In this document: piece by piece, positions 8,926 through 20,712 of the stretch | Layout of the letters: each line of letters begins with the position of its first letter | Numbering within the stretch: position 1 is the first letter of the stretch | Source: Paenirhizobium naphthalenivorans | GTDB lineage: Bacteria > Pseudomonadota > Alphaproteobacteria > Rhizobiales > Rhizobiaceae | Reading direction: 5' to 3' | Length of the DNA: 64,000 bases | Assembly (NCBI RefSeq): GCF_007992095.1 | Contig: NZ_BJZP01000003.1 | Coordinates: forward strand, 62,001-126,000 | The notes under the pieces: model-generated | Seen by the model: only the letters and a program-made list of their open reading frames with translations | The model's database searches: none | What the model was told of the DNA's origin: nothing | Program-made: the position numbers and the translations under genes

Positions 8926-9915
8926 TTGAACAATACGCCGAAGACAGTGTCGGACGTGATCCGCGCCCATTTCGATGGGTTGACGCGCGCTGAGCGCCAG
9001 CTCGCGGAGAGTTTGCTCGACAATTATCCGGTCTCCGGCCTTGGCTCTATCACCACTGTCGCAGAAAATGCTGGCGTATCGACACCGACAGTCGCGCGTA
9101 TGGTCCAGAAACTCGGCTACAAGGGCTATGCGGAATTCCAGGCGCATCTTCACCACGAGCTTGAGGCCACCCTGTCGAACCCGATCGCCAAGCACGACCG
9201 CTGGGCTTCGAATGCTCCTGGGACCCATATTCTCAACCGCTTCGCCGAAGCGGTAATGAACAACATGCGCCAGACGCTGAGCGCGCTGGACCCGCAATCC
9301 TTCGATGGCGCAGCACGGTTGCTGTCGGATCGCAAGCGCAGCGTCTACTTCGTCGGCGGACGCATTACCGGCGCGCTGGCCGAGTATTTCTTCACCCACA
9401 TGCAGGTCATTCGGCCGAAGACGGCCCTTATGTCGTCAAACACCAGCGCCTGGCCGCAGAATGTTCTCAACATGAGTGCCGGCGACGTGCTGGTAATCTT
9501 CGATATTCGTCGCTACGAAGCCGATATGGAGACCCTGGCGGAAGTGGCCAGGGCCGGTGGTGTCGAGATTATCCTTTTCACCGACCCGTGGAGCTCGCCC
9601 GTGGCAAAGCATGCCAGCCACTGTTTCAGGGTCGACATCGAGGCGCCTTCCGCCTGGGACAGTTCGGTCGTCACGCTGTTTGTCGTCGAAGCCCTGATCG
9701 AAGCCGTGCAGAGTTCGGCCTGGGACGAAACCCGCGAACGCATGAACACGCTGGAAGGGCTCTTCGAACAGGCCCGGCTGTTCCGCAAGCCGCGGGGACA
9801 AAAAACGAGGGAGAGAGGAGAACAGGCAAGAACAAAGCCGGACGAACCAGCTGCGACCGACGATGTCGCGGAAGGTTGCCAACCGGCGCCGTCACATAAG
9901 TATCATGTAAGCTGA
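8926..9915 (+). CDS. MurR/RpiR family transcriptional regulator
   Basis: This 329-residue protein has an N-terminal RpiR helix-turn-helix (residues 1-75: GLTRAERQLAESLLDNY, then TTVAENAGVSTPTVARMVQKLG) and a SIS domain from about 120 to 275 (YFVGGRITGALAEYFFTHM). SIS domains of this family usually sense phosphorylated sugars or related ligands. The start is TTG at 8926 with an AAGGGG ribosome-binding site; GTG at 8947 is an alternative. The last 45 residues are charged and probably disordered. It is divergent from the TRAP catabolic operon and 45 bp upstream of an ABC importer, so it may control either or both. Confidence 0.92.
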   Translation: MNNTPKTVSDVIRAHFDGLTRAERQLAESLLDNYPVSGLGSITTVAENAGVSTPTVARMVQKLGYKGYAEFQAHLHHELEATLSNPIAKHDRWASNAPGTHILNRFAEAVMNNMRQTLSALDPQSFDGAARLLSDRKRSVYFVGGRITGALAEYFFTHMQVIRPKTALMSSNTSAWPQNVLNMSAGDVLVIFDIRRYEADMETLAEVARAGGVEIILFTDPWSSPVAKHASHCFRVDIEAPSAWDSSVVTLFVVEALIEAVQSSAWDETRERMNTLEGLFEQARLFRKPRGQKTRERGEQARTKPDEPAATDDVAEGCQPAPSHKYHVS

Positions 9916-9960
9916 ATAACAGTCCGCATCGGTGCAATAGAACCAACAAGGAGAATTCCA

Positions 9961-11067
9961 GTGACCACGAATCTTCGTCGTATGCTCTCGCTGTCGACCG
10001 CAATGGTCGTCGCTTCCACCTCGCTCGCCTTTGCCGAGCCGGGCGCCGAACTGATCGCAGCCGCCAAGAAGGAAGGCGCACTGACCACGGTCGCCCTGCC
10101 CCATAGCTGGTGCGGCTATGGCGACGTGATCGCCGGCTTCAAGGCAAAGTACCCGGAAATCCAGGTCAACGAACTGAACCCGGATGCCGGATCGGCCGAC
10201 GAAGTCGAAGCCATCAAGGCCAACAAGGACAACAAGGGTCCGCAGGCTCCGGACGTCGTCGACGTCGGCCTCGCTTTCGGCCCGCAGATGAAGTCGGAAG
10301 GCCTGCTGCAGCCTTACAAGGTCTCCACCTGGGACGAAATCCCGGCAACCATCAAGGATGAGGAAGGCTATTGGTACGGCGACTATTACGGCGTTCTGTC
10401 GTTCATCGTGAACAAGGACCTCGTCGCCAACACCCCGACCGACTGGGCAGATCTTCTGAAGCCGGAATATGCCGGTCAGGTCGCGCTCGCTGGTGATCCA
10501 CGCGCCTCCAACCAGGCAATCCTCGGCGTTCTCGCCGCTGGCCTGCACAAGGGTGCGAAGGCCGGTGAGGAAACCGGCAAGGCTGGTCTCGAATACTTCG
10601 CCGAACTGAACAAGGCCGGCAACTTCGTTCCGGTCATCGCCAAGGCGGGCACCATTGCCCAGGGCGCGACCCCGATTGCCGTTGCATGGGACTACAACGT
10701 TCTGGCATGGCGTGATGAACTGGCCGGCAACCCGCCGGTCGAGATCGTCGTTCCGAAGACCGGCGTTCTCGCCGGCGTCTACGTCCAGGGCATTTCGGCT
10801 TACGCGCCGCATCCGAACGCTGCGAAGCTGTGGATGGAATACCTCTACTCGGACGAAGGCCAGAACCTGTGGCTGAAGGGCTATTGCCACCCGGCTCGCT
10901 TCAACGCCATGGCCAAGGCCGGCAGCATCCAGAAGGAACTGCTCGACGCCCTGCCGCCGGCGGCAAGCTACGAAGCCGCTGTCTTCCCGACGGTCGAAGA
11001 GCAGAATGCCAACAAGGCTGTTGTGACCAGCGGCTGGGATAGCGTCGTCGGCGCCAACGTACAGTAA
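9961..11067 (+). CDS. ABC transporter periplasmic substrate-binding protein (Fe3+/polyamine type)
   Basis: This 368-residue protein starts at GTG 9961 behind an AAGGAG site and has a Sec signal peptide ending at SLAFA-EPG (about residue 24). The segment EGALTTVALPHSWCGYGDVI and the later WADLLKPEYAGQVALAGDP are typical of cluster F / AfuA-like binding proteins (extracellular solute-binding family 1/6). The operon behind it (two permeases, ATPase) makes it the receptor of an ABC importer. The ligand could be ferric iron, a polyamine or an aminophosphonate; the sequence alone does not decide. Confidence 0.93.
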   Translation: MTTNLRRMLSLSTAMVVASTSLAFAEPGAELIAAAKKEGALTTVALPHSWCGYGDVIAGFKAKYPEIQVNELNPDAGSADEVEAIKANKDNKGPQAPDVVDVGLAFGPQMKSEGLLQPYKVSTWDEIPATIKDEEGYWYGDYYGVLSFIVNKDLVANTPTDWADLLKPEYAGQVALAGDPRASNQAILGVLAAGLHKGAKAGEETGKAGLEYFAELNKAGNFVPVIAKAGTIAQGATPIAVAWDYNVLAWRDELAGNPPVEIVVPKTGVLAGVYVQGISAYAPHPNAAKLWMEYLYSDEGQNLWLKGYCHPARFNAMAKAGSIQKELLDALPPAASYEAAVFPTVEEQNANKAVVTSGWDSVVGANVQ

Positions 11068-11085
11068 CAAGCCCAAAGCCTTTGG

Positions 11086-11112
11086 CCCCGGCCCGAGATA
11101 TTCGGGTCGGGG
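11086..11112 (+). terminator. Hairpin between binding-protein and permease genes
   Basis: CCCCGGCCCGA (11086-11096) pairs along 11 bp, with one G-U pair, with TCGGGTCGGGG (11102-11112) around a 5-nt loop. Without a good U tract it probably acts as a partial terminator or mRNA-stabilising structure, allowing more binding protein than permease, as is common in such operons. Confidence 0.55.
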
Positions 11113-11183
11113 CTTGCCATCTTTCAAGCACCGACCATACTTGCCGGTGCTGTATTCACGCCCTTTAGCGAAGATCCGCGAAC

Positions 11184-12059
11184 ATGAACCAAGCCCCTAA
11201 CGCGCGCCGTCTGCGCCTTCCGCTCACTTGGTTGGGTCTGTTGCCCTTCGTGACCTTTGTGGTGCTGTTCCTGGTCTTGCCGACGATGCATATCGTCATC
11301 GGCGCCTTCCAGACCCGGGAGGGCGCGTTCACCCTGCAGAACATCATCGACCTGAACTCCGGCACAATCCCGTCCAGCTATTGGATTTCGATCAAGATCT
11401 CCGTCGCCTCGGCATCGCTCGGCTGCCTGATTGGCTTTGCCATGGCCGCGGCGGTTGTCTTCGGGACTGTACCGCGCTGGATCAAGTCACCGCTCATGAC
11501 CTTCTCCGGGGTCGCCTCGAACTTCGCCGGCGTTCCACTCGCCTTCGCCTTCCTGGCGACCTTCGGGCCGGTCGGCCTCGTAACCATTTTCCTGCGCAAT
11601 AATTTCGGTATCGTCCTGCAGCGGGATCTTGGCTTCAGCATCCTGAGCTTCTGGGGCCTGACGATCACCTACCTGTTCTTCCAGATCCCCCTCATGATCC
11701 TGATCATCACGCCCGCACTTGAGGGTCTGCGGCGCGAGTGGCGCGAGGCAGCCGAGGTTCTGGGCGCGACCGCCTTGCAGTACTGGCGCATGGTCGCCCT
11801 GCCGATCCTGGCACCCTCGATCCTCGGGACCTTCGCGCTGCTGTTCGCCAATGCCTTCGGCGCCGTCGCGACCGCCATCGCGCTGACCGGCTCAAGCCTC
11901 AACATCGTACCGATCCAGCTTTACGCCCAGATCCGTGGCGACGTGCTCGGAAACCCGCATCTCGGCTATGCCATGGCGTTTGGCATGATCGTCATAACCG
12001 CCATCGCCAACATCCTCTACATCTGGCTGCGCGTGCGCGCTGAAAGGTGGCTGAAATGA
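11184..12059 (+). CDS. ABC transporter permease, first subunit
   Basis: This 291-residue protein has six predicted membrane segments and the EAA loop for contact with the ATPase (WREAAEVLGATALQYWRMV, then LPILAPSI) near residue 190. It belongs to the binding-protein-dependent inner membrane permease family of PotB/FutB type. It lies 116 bp downstream of the binding protein and overlaps the second permease by ATGA. Confidence 0.94.
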   Translation: MNQAPNARRLRLPLTWLGLLPFVTFVVLFLVLPTMHIVIGAFQTREGAFTLQNIIDLNSGTIPSSYWISIKISVASASLGCLIGFAMAAAVVFGTVPRWIKSPLMTFSGVASNFAGVPLAFAFLATFGPVGLVTIFLRNNFGIVLQRDLGFSILSFWGLTITYLFFQIPLMILIITPALEGLRREWREAAEVLGATALQYWRMVALPILAPSILGTFALLFANAFGAVATAIALTGSSLNIVPIQLYAQIRGDVLGNPHLGYAMAFGMIVITAIANILYIWLRVRAERWLK

Positions 12060-12847
12060 GCTTCTGGGCACGCATCACCGGCTGGGCCGCCCTGATTTTT
12101 GGTCTGCTCTACTTCTTTGTGCCGCTCGGCGGTCTGTTCGAATTCTCGATGAAAGCGCGGCGCGGCGTCTACTCGTTCGACGCCTACACCAAGGTGCTCG
12201 CCGATCCGCAGTTCCAGCAAACCTTCACCTATTCGGTGGTCATGGCGCTGGTGACCATCGCGATAGGCGTGCTGCTCGTCGTGCCGACCGCCTTCTGGGT
12301 TCGCCTCAAAATGCCCTGGGCCCGTCCCTATGTCGAATTCCTGACGCTTCTGCCGCTGGTCATCCCGGCCATCGTCATCGTGTTCGGCTATATCCGGCTC
12401 TACAATACCTCCAGCTGGCTGCCGCTGACCGGCTCTGTTCTGGGCACCAACCTTCTGCTTGCCTTCGGCTACACGATCCTCGCCCTGCCCTATATGTATC
12501 GGGCCGTCGACACCGGACTGCGGACGATCGACGTCGCCACCCTCACAGAGGCGGCACAAAGCCTTGGGGCCGGCTGGGTCACCATTCTCGGCAGGGTCAT
12601 CCTGCCCAACGTCATTCCCGCCGTCCTTTCCGGCGCCTTTCTGACCTTTGCCATCGTCATCGGCGAATTCACCCTCGCCGCTCTGCTCGATCGGCCCGCC
12701 TTCGGCCCCTATCTGCAACGCATCGGGGCCAACAAGGCTTACGAACCCTTCGCGCTGTCGGTTATCGCCTTCGGTATTACCTGGGGCTGCCTCGCGCTGA
12801 TCCAGCTCGTCTCGCGCTTCCAGAAGACCACGCAACGCCCCGCCTGA
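12056..12847 (+). CDS. ABC transporter permease, second subunit
   Basis: This 263-residue PotC-type permease has six membrane segments and an EAA loop (LTEAAQSLGAGWVTILGRVI, followed by LPNVIPAV) near residue 165. ATG 12056 was chosen because it overlaps the first permease's stop (ATGA) and has an AGGTGG site; GTG 12047 is in frame just upstream. It pairs with the first permease as a heterodimer. Confidence 0.94.
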   Translation: MSFWARITGWAALIFGLLYFFVPLGGLFEFSMKARRGVYSFDAYTKVLADPQFQQTFTYSVVMALVTIAIGVLLVVPTAFWVRLKMPWARPYVEFLTLLPLVIPAIVIVFGYIRLYNTSSWLPLTGSVLGTNLLLAFGYTILALPYMYRAVDTGLRTIDVATLTEAAQSLGAGWVTILGRVILPNVIPAVLSGAFLTFAIVIGEFTLAALLDRPAFGPYLQRIGANKAYEPFALSVIAFGITWGCLALIQLVSRFQKTTQRPA

Positions 12848-12857
12848 GGATAGATTT

Positions 12858-13916
12858 ATGACATTCCTGACCCTGACGAATATTCAGAAGTCCTTCGGGG
12901 CGGTCAAAGTCGTCCATGATTTCAACATGTCGATCAACAAGGGCGAGTTCGTCTCCTTCCTCGGTCCGTCCGGTTGCGGCAAAACGACGATCCTGCGTAT
13001 GGTCGCCGGCTTCGAGGACCCAACTGGCGGCACTATCGTCATCGATGACAAGGACCAGTCGCGCCTCAAGTCGAACCAGCGCAATATCGGCATGGTTTTC
13101 CAGGCCTATGCACTGTTTCCCAACATGAACGTGTTCGACAACGTCGCCTTCGGGCTGAAAGTCGCGGGCAAACCCAAGGACGAAATCCACGCGCGGGTCA
13201 TGGAGATGCTGAAGCTCATCCACCTCGAGCATCTCGCCGACCGCTATCCCTATCAGATGTCGGGTGGTCAGCAGCAACGCGTTGCGCTTGCCAGGGCTCT
13301 CGCCCCCAAGCCGCAGGTGTTGCTTCTCGACGAGCCGCTCTCCGCGCTCGACGCCAAGATCCGCGTGTCACTACGCGAGGAGATCCGCCAGATCCAGCGC
13401 CAGCTCGGCATCACCACGATTTTCGTCACCCACGACCAGGAGGAGGCCCTGTCGATTTCCGACCGCGTCGTGGTGATGAATGCCGGCCGCGCCGATCAGA
13501 TCGGCACGCCGTTCGAAATCTACAATCGTCCCGCCACCCGTTTCGTCGCCTCTTTCGTCGGCACGCTGAACCTGATCGAAGCAAAAGTGGTCGATCCGCA
13601 AAGCCGCACCGTCGCCATAGGCGACCTGTCCGTCGCGCTGAAGGAGGAGATCAAGCTTCCCGCTGGCAGCACTGTCCAGCTTGCCATGCGTCCGGAAGCC
13701 GGATCGATCATCGACGGCGCCAAGGGCGACACCACCCTCGTCGGGCAGGTCCTCTCCAGCCACTTCCTTGGCTCGGTCATCCGCACACGGATCGACGTCG
13801 CCGGCAACACAGTCTCCTTCGACATGTTCAACGACCCGAGCATCACGCCACCGGCGATCGGCGACACGGTTTCCCTGAAGATCGATTCCGCCGATCTCCT
13901 CATCCTTCAGGCATGA
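12858..13916 (+). CDS. ABC transporter ATP-binding protein (PotA/FbpC type)
   Basis: This 352-residue ATPase has Walker A GPSGCGKTT near residue 38, the Q-loop in GMVFQAYALFP, the signature MSGGQQQRVALARAL near 136, Walker B VLLLDEPLSALD near 156 and the H-loop in IFVTHDQEEAL. A C-terminal TOBE-like regulatory domain follows residue 240. It energises the two upstream permeases and starts 10 bp after the second one. TOBE-containing ATPases of this class serve importers of iron, polyamines, sulfate or aminophosphonates. Confidence 0.95.
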   Translation: MTFLTLTNIQKSFGAVKVVHDFNMSINKGEFVSFLGPSGCGKTTILRMVAGFEDPTGGTIVIDDKDQSRLKSNQRNIGMVFQAYALFPNMNVFDNVAFGLKVAGKPKDEIHARVMEMLKLIHLEHLADRYPYQMSGGQQQRVALARALAPKPQVLLLDEPLSALDAKIRVSLREEIRQIQRQLGITTIFVTHDQEEALSISDRVVVMNAGRADQIGTPFEIYNRPATRFVASFVGTLNLIEAKVVDPQSRTVAIGDLSVALKEEIKLPAGSTVQLAMRPEAGSIIDGAKGDTTLVGQVLSSHFLGSVIRTRIDVAGNTVSFDMFNDPSITPPAIGDTVSLKIDSADLLILQA

Positions 13917-13923
13917 GGAGATC
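13893..13923 (+). terminator. Perfect inverted repeat across the ATPase stop codon
   Basis: GATCTCCTCAT (13893-13903) and ATGAGGAGATC (13913-13923) form an 11-bp perfect stem with a 9-nt loop; the TGA stop lies inside the right arm. There is no U tract, so it may be a 3'-end processing or stability element rather than a true terminator. Confidence 0.45.
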
Positions 13924-14071
13924 GGCCCCAATGCGCTGGTAGTCACCGCGCGAGGGCCGACCTGCAGAGAGCCACAGACGTCCCGCGCGGAAATCTGCCG
14001 GATGATCCATTTTCTTTACGGAATCATGGAAACATCAGGACCGGATTGATTGGAAGCGTGAGGGCCAATGA

Positions 14072-15232
14072 ATGTGGAAGCATGTCAAACATGATCTGCC
14101 GCCCACTCCCCGCAGGTTCATGGACGAATTCATGCGACTGAAGCGCGGGTCAGTGAGCCGCCGGCATTTCCTCGGTGTCACAGGCCTGGGACTTGCCGCC
14201 ACGGTGCTAGGCGGTGGCACCCACCCCTTTTCCTCTTCGGCTCTCGCACAGGATCTCCGGGGGCGGGTGCGACTGAACTCTTGGCCAAACTATCACGCAG
14301 CAGAAACCTTCGAAGCCTTTACCGAGGCGACCGGCGTCACCGTCGAGTTGAGCGTCACGAATTCCAACGAAGAAATGCTGCAGAAGATCCGGACCGGCAT
14401 GGCCGAATGGGATCTGATCGTGCCGACAAACTACGCGATTTCGACCTATGTCGGCCTGGGTTTAATCGACGAACTTGAGCTGCAAAAGCTGCGAAACTAT
14501 AACGCGACCAGCCAAAATCTGCTCTTCACCTGGGCCGGTCAGGTATCGGGACGGACCTATGCGCTACCGAAGAACTGGGGTACGACAGGAATGGCCGTCA
14601 ATACCCGCCGGATCGAAACGGCTATCACCAGCTGGAAGCAGTTCTTTGCCACCGCCATGGGGGAAGCCAGCGGCAAGACCATCGTGCATGACTACCAGCT
14701 GACGACGATCGGCAGCGCATTGGTTTCGCTTGGCTATTCGTTCAACTCTGTAGCGCCGCTGGAACTCGCCGCAGCGGAAGAATTACTGCTGGAGGTGAAG
14801 CCGCATCTCCTGGCGATCGACAGTGACTACCAGCCGGCCATGCGCGCCCAAGACGCCTGGCTCACCATGTGCTGGGTCAGCGACGGCTTGCAACTCAACC
14901 GTGATATGCCGGAAATCACCTATGCGCTGGGCACGGATGGCGGAGAGATCTGGACCGACTATTACGCCATTCTGAAGGCCGCACCGAACAAGCCGGCTGC
15001 CTATGCCCTGCTAGACTTTCTGATGGATCCCGCAGTGGCGGTGAGAGAGCACGCCATCTCGGGCGCTCCGGCCACTGACCGTCGTGTGCTCGCCCTCCTG
15101 CCCGAGGAAATTCGAGGCAACAAGATCGCCTACCCGGACGAGGCAGCCCTCACGCCGCTGGAGTTCGGTGCGGCGGTGACGCTGACCGACCCCGGGCGCT
15201 CGGAGCTGATGGCGCGCTTCAAGGCAGCCTGA
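14072..15232 (+). CDS. Extracellular solute-binding protein, Tat-type, second receptor of the ABC locus
   Basis: This protein of up to 386 residues carries a twin-arginine signal (SRRHFLGVTGLG, then a hydrophobic core ending SSSALAQD at about residue 62). The mature part resembles PotD/spermidine-putrescine binding proteins: VRLNSWPNYHAAETFEAFTE, WDLIVPTNYAI, YALPKNWGTTGMAVN and the closing NKPAAYALLDFLMDP. ATG 14072 follows a GAGGG sequence; ATG 14120 (MDEFMRLKRG) would leave a more standard Tat signal and cannot be excluded. It lies 155 bp after the ATPase gene, so it may be an alternative receptor for the same importer. Confidence 0.9.
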   Translation: MWKHVKHDLPPTPRRFMDEFMRLKRGSVSRRHFLGVTGLGLAATVLGGGTHPFSSSALAQDLRGRVRLNSWPNYHAAETFEAFTEATGVTVELSVTNSNEEMLQKIRTGMAEWDLIVPTNYAISTYVGLGLIDELELQKLRNYNATSQNLLFTWAGQVSGRTYALPKNWGTTGMAVNTRRIETAITSWKQFFATAMGEASGKTIVHDYQLTTIGSALVSLGYSFNSVAPLELAAAEELLLEVKPHLLAIDSDYQPAMRAQDAWLTMCWVSDGLQLNRDMPEITYALGTDGGEIWTDYYAILKAAPNKPAAYALLDFLMDPAVAVREHAISGAPATDRRVLALLPEEIRGNKIAYPDEAALTPLEFGAAVTLTDPGRSELMARFKAA

Positions 15233-15623
15233 CGGGCACCATCCTACGGATTGCCCCCGTTCCTATGGGACCGACAGCGCGTGCTCTCGTTGATCGCATC
15301 CTGCCGACATCCAAAATATCGGACATGACGCCGAGCCGAGCGGCTCGTCTGCACCCGCTTGCGCGAAGAGCCTTTGTGATTCAGCATCAACACCTTGCGG
15401 CCAGAAACTGATTCAATTCGCCAACGACATGAATCGGCCTCTAAGCAAGCTGAATTGAAACATGAGGCACGCGGGACGTGGACCGCCAAGTCGGCATGCC
15501 CCACGCCACACCATCCCAAGATCGCTAGTACCATTCCATCCTCTGGACACCTCGCACGGCACTCTCCTCTGCACGCACGGCACCCAGGCGCCATCATCGT
15601 TGATCCGCCGAATACACCGCAGC
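15233..15623. other. Intergenic region without a supported gene
   Basis: I find no open frame with a credible start or protein-like composition in these 390 bases. The right end leads into the promoter of the HPP/TetR operon. Confidence 0.6.
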
Positions 15624-15652
15624 TTGACAGGCTTTAGCCAACTCTGTACCTA
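15624..15652 (+). promoter_or_regulatory. Promoter of the HPP-TetR operon
   Basis: TTGACA at 15624-15629 and TACCTA at 15647-15652 are 17 bp apart, 32 bp upstream of the HPP start codon. Confidence 0.6.
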
Positions 15653-15679
15653 TCAGTAAACATCGTAACAAAAGGTACA
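15645..15679. promoter_or_regulatory. Candidate TetR operator
   Basis: TGTACC at 15645-15650 is mirrored by GGTACA at 15674-15679, flanking the probable transcription start. The position over the -10 element and before the gene suits autorepression by the TetR protein encoded in the same operon. Half-sites are short, so this is a weak prediction. Confidence 0.35.
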
Positions 15680-15683
15680 AACA

Positions 15684-16172
15684 ATGCAAGCCTACCTGCG
15701 CCGCCATCAGCAGCCTGTTGCCGCCAGCCGTTGGCTCGTCTCCGGGATCGGCGGCCTCATCGCCATCGCCCTGGCCGGTGCGCTCAGCCATTATGCAGGC
15801 ACACCATTCCTGATGGCGCCGTTCGGTGCGACCTGCGTCCTGATCTTCTCGGCTGCGGCAAGCCCCTTCTCCCAGCCCGTAAATGTCGTCGGCGGCCATT
15901 TGGTCTCGACGTTAATCGGCCTTATACTTCGTTCGGCACTGCCCAACGAATGGTGGGCAGTCGCGCTGGCCGTCGGCCTGTCGATCGCCGCCATGTCGGC
16001 GCTGAGGATCACCCATCCGCCGGCCGGTGCCGATCCGATCGTCGTCTTCGCCGCCGATCCGGGCTTCGATTACCTGCTCTTCCCCGTCCTGTCCGGATCG
16101 CTGTGTCTCGTCGCGGTCGGCGCGCTGTTCCACCGCGCCACCCGCACGCCCTATCCGCTGAAGGCAGGTTGA
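15684..16172 (+). CDS. HPP family membrane protein
   Basis: This 162-residue protein has four hydrophobic segments and the features of the HPP family: PFLMAPFGATCVLIFSA after the second segment and LRITHPPAGADPIVVF near residue 110, which includes the HPP motif. Plant and cyanobacterial relatives have been linked to nitrite transport; the bacterial stand-alone forms are poorly characterised. An AAAGG site lies eight bases before the ATG. It is followed after 2 bp by a TetR regulator, so it may be the transport or stress target of that regulator. Confidence 0.9.
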   Translation: MQAYLRRHQQPVAASRWLVSGIGGLIAIALAGALSHYAGTPFLMAPFGATCVLIFSAAASPFSQPVNVVGGHLVSTLIGLILRSALPNEWWAVALAVGLSIAAMSALRITHPPAGADPIVVFAADPGFDYLLFPVLSGSLCLVAVGALFHRATRTPYPLKAG

Positions 16173-16174
16173 CC

Positions 16175-16744
16175 ATGGCCCGTCTCGTCGCCGAACGCCA
16201 CGACGTCATTCCGCAGATCGCCGAAATCTTCCGCGAGCAAGGTTACGAAGGAACGAGCCTGAAAATCATCACGGAGCGGACTGGGCTCGGAAAGGGAAGC
16301 CTCTACCACTTCTTTCCCGGTGGAAAACAGGAGATGGCGGAGGCAGTGCTCGATGACGTCGATGGCTGGTTCCGCACGCATATCTTCGCCCCCTTGCGCG
16401 AGGCAAAGGACCCAAACGAGGCGCTCGACACGATGTTCGCCAATGTCGAGACGTATTTCCGCTCCGGTCACCGGGCCTGCCTGATGGGCGTCATCGCCTC
16501 AAGCGGAGCCATCGACATCTTTGCCGAGCGTGTCCAGAGCTATTTCGCCGACTGGAGGCGCGACCTTGCCGCAACATTGGCGCGCGCTGGATTTACCGAC
16601 GGCGAGGCTGGCGCCCTTGCCGAAGAAGTGCTGGCTGGCATCCAAGGCGCACTGATCCTTGCCCGCGGACTGGAGGACACCTCAGCCTTCACGCGCGTTC
16701 TGGCACGCCTGAAAACCCGTTGCCGCCCCGCCTTGTCTCGATAG
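16175..16744 (+). CDS. TetR/AcrR family transcriptional regulator
   Basis: This 189-residue protein has an N-terminal TetR helix-turn-helix (IAEIFREQGYEGTSLKII, then TERTGLGKGSLYHFFPGGK) within the first 50 residues and a helical ligand-binding part resembling YxaF/LmrA-type TetR_C domains (CLMGVIASSG). The ATG at 16175 is only two bases after the HPP gene stop, so the genes form an operon. It probably represses this operon in the absence of a small ligand; the ligand is unknown. Confidence 0.93.
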   Translation: MARLVAERHDVIPQIAEIFREQGYEGTSLKIITERTGLGKGSLYHFFPGGKQEMAEAVLDDVDGWFRTHIFAPLREAKDPNEALDTMFANVETYFRSGHRACLMGVIASSGAIDIFAERVQSYFADWRRDLAATLARAGFTDGEAGALAEEVLAGIQGALILARGLEDTSAFTRVLARLKTRCRPALSR

Positions 16745-16753
16745 CGCCGAGGC

Positions 16754-20521
<3,768 letters not shown>

Positions 20522-20559
20522 GAGCGAACTCCCTTATTGAAACGCGACACGGTCAGTTC

Positions 20560-20582
20560 ACATAAAGATATGTTTATGTCAA
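20560..20582 (-). promoter_or_regulatory. metH promoter element with overlapping palindrome
   Basis: ACATAAA (20560-20566) and TTTATGT (20573-20579) are perfect inverted arms around GATATG. A minus-strand TTGACA (20582-20577) overlaps the right arm and is a plausible -35 element for metH, starting 56 bases upstream of the ATG. An operator for an ArsR-type methionine-cycle regulator such as SahR, known to control metH in proteobacteria, is a reasonable guess; the regulator is not in the window. Confidence 0.5.
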
Positions 20583-20712
20583 CATACAATGGGATTTGCT
20601 GGACATTTACCCTATACGGCGGCAGCCGTGGACAAACCCCTCGCCACGGTGACACGCGAGGCGATTGCCGGTAAGAATTTCAACCGATTAGAGTTTCTCT
20701 GGGAGGATTGTC

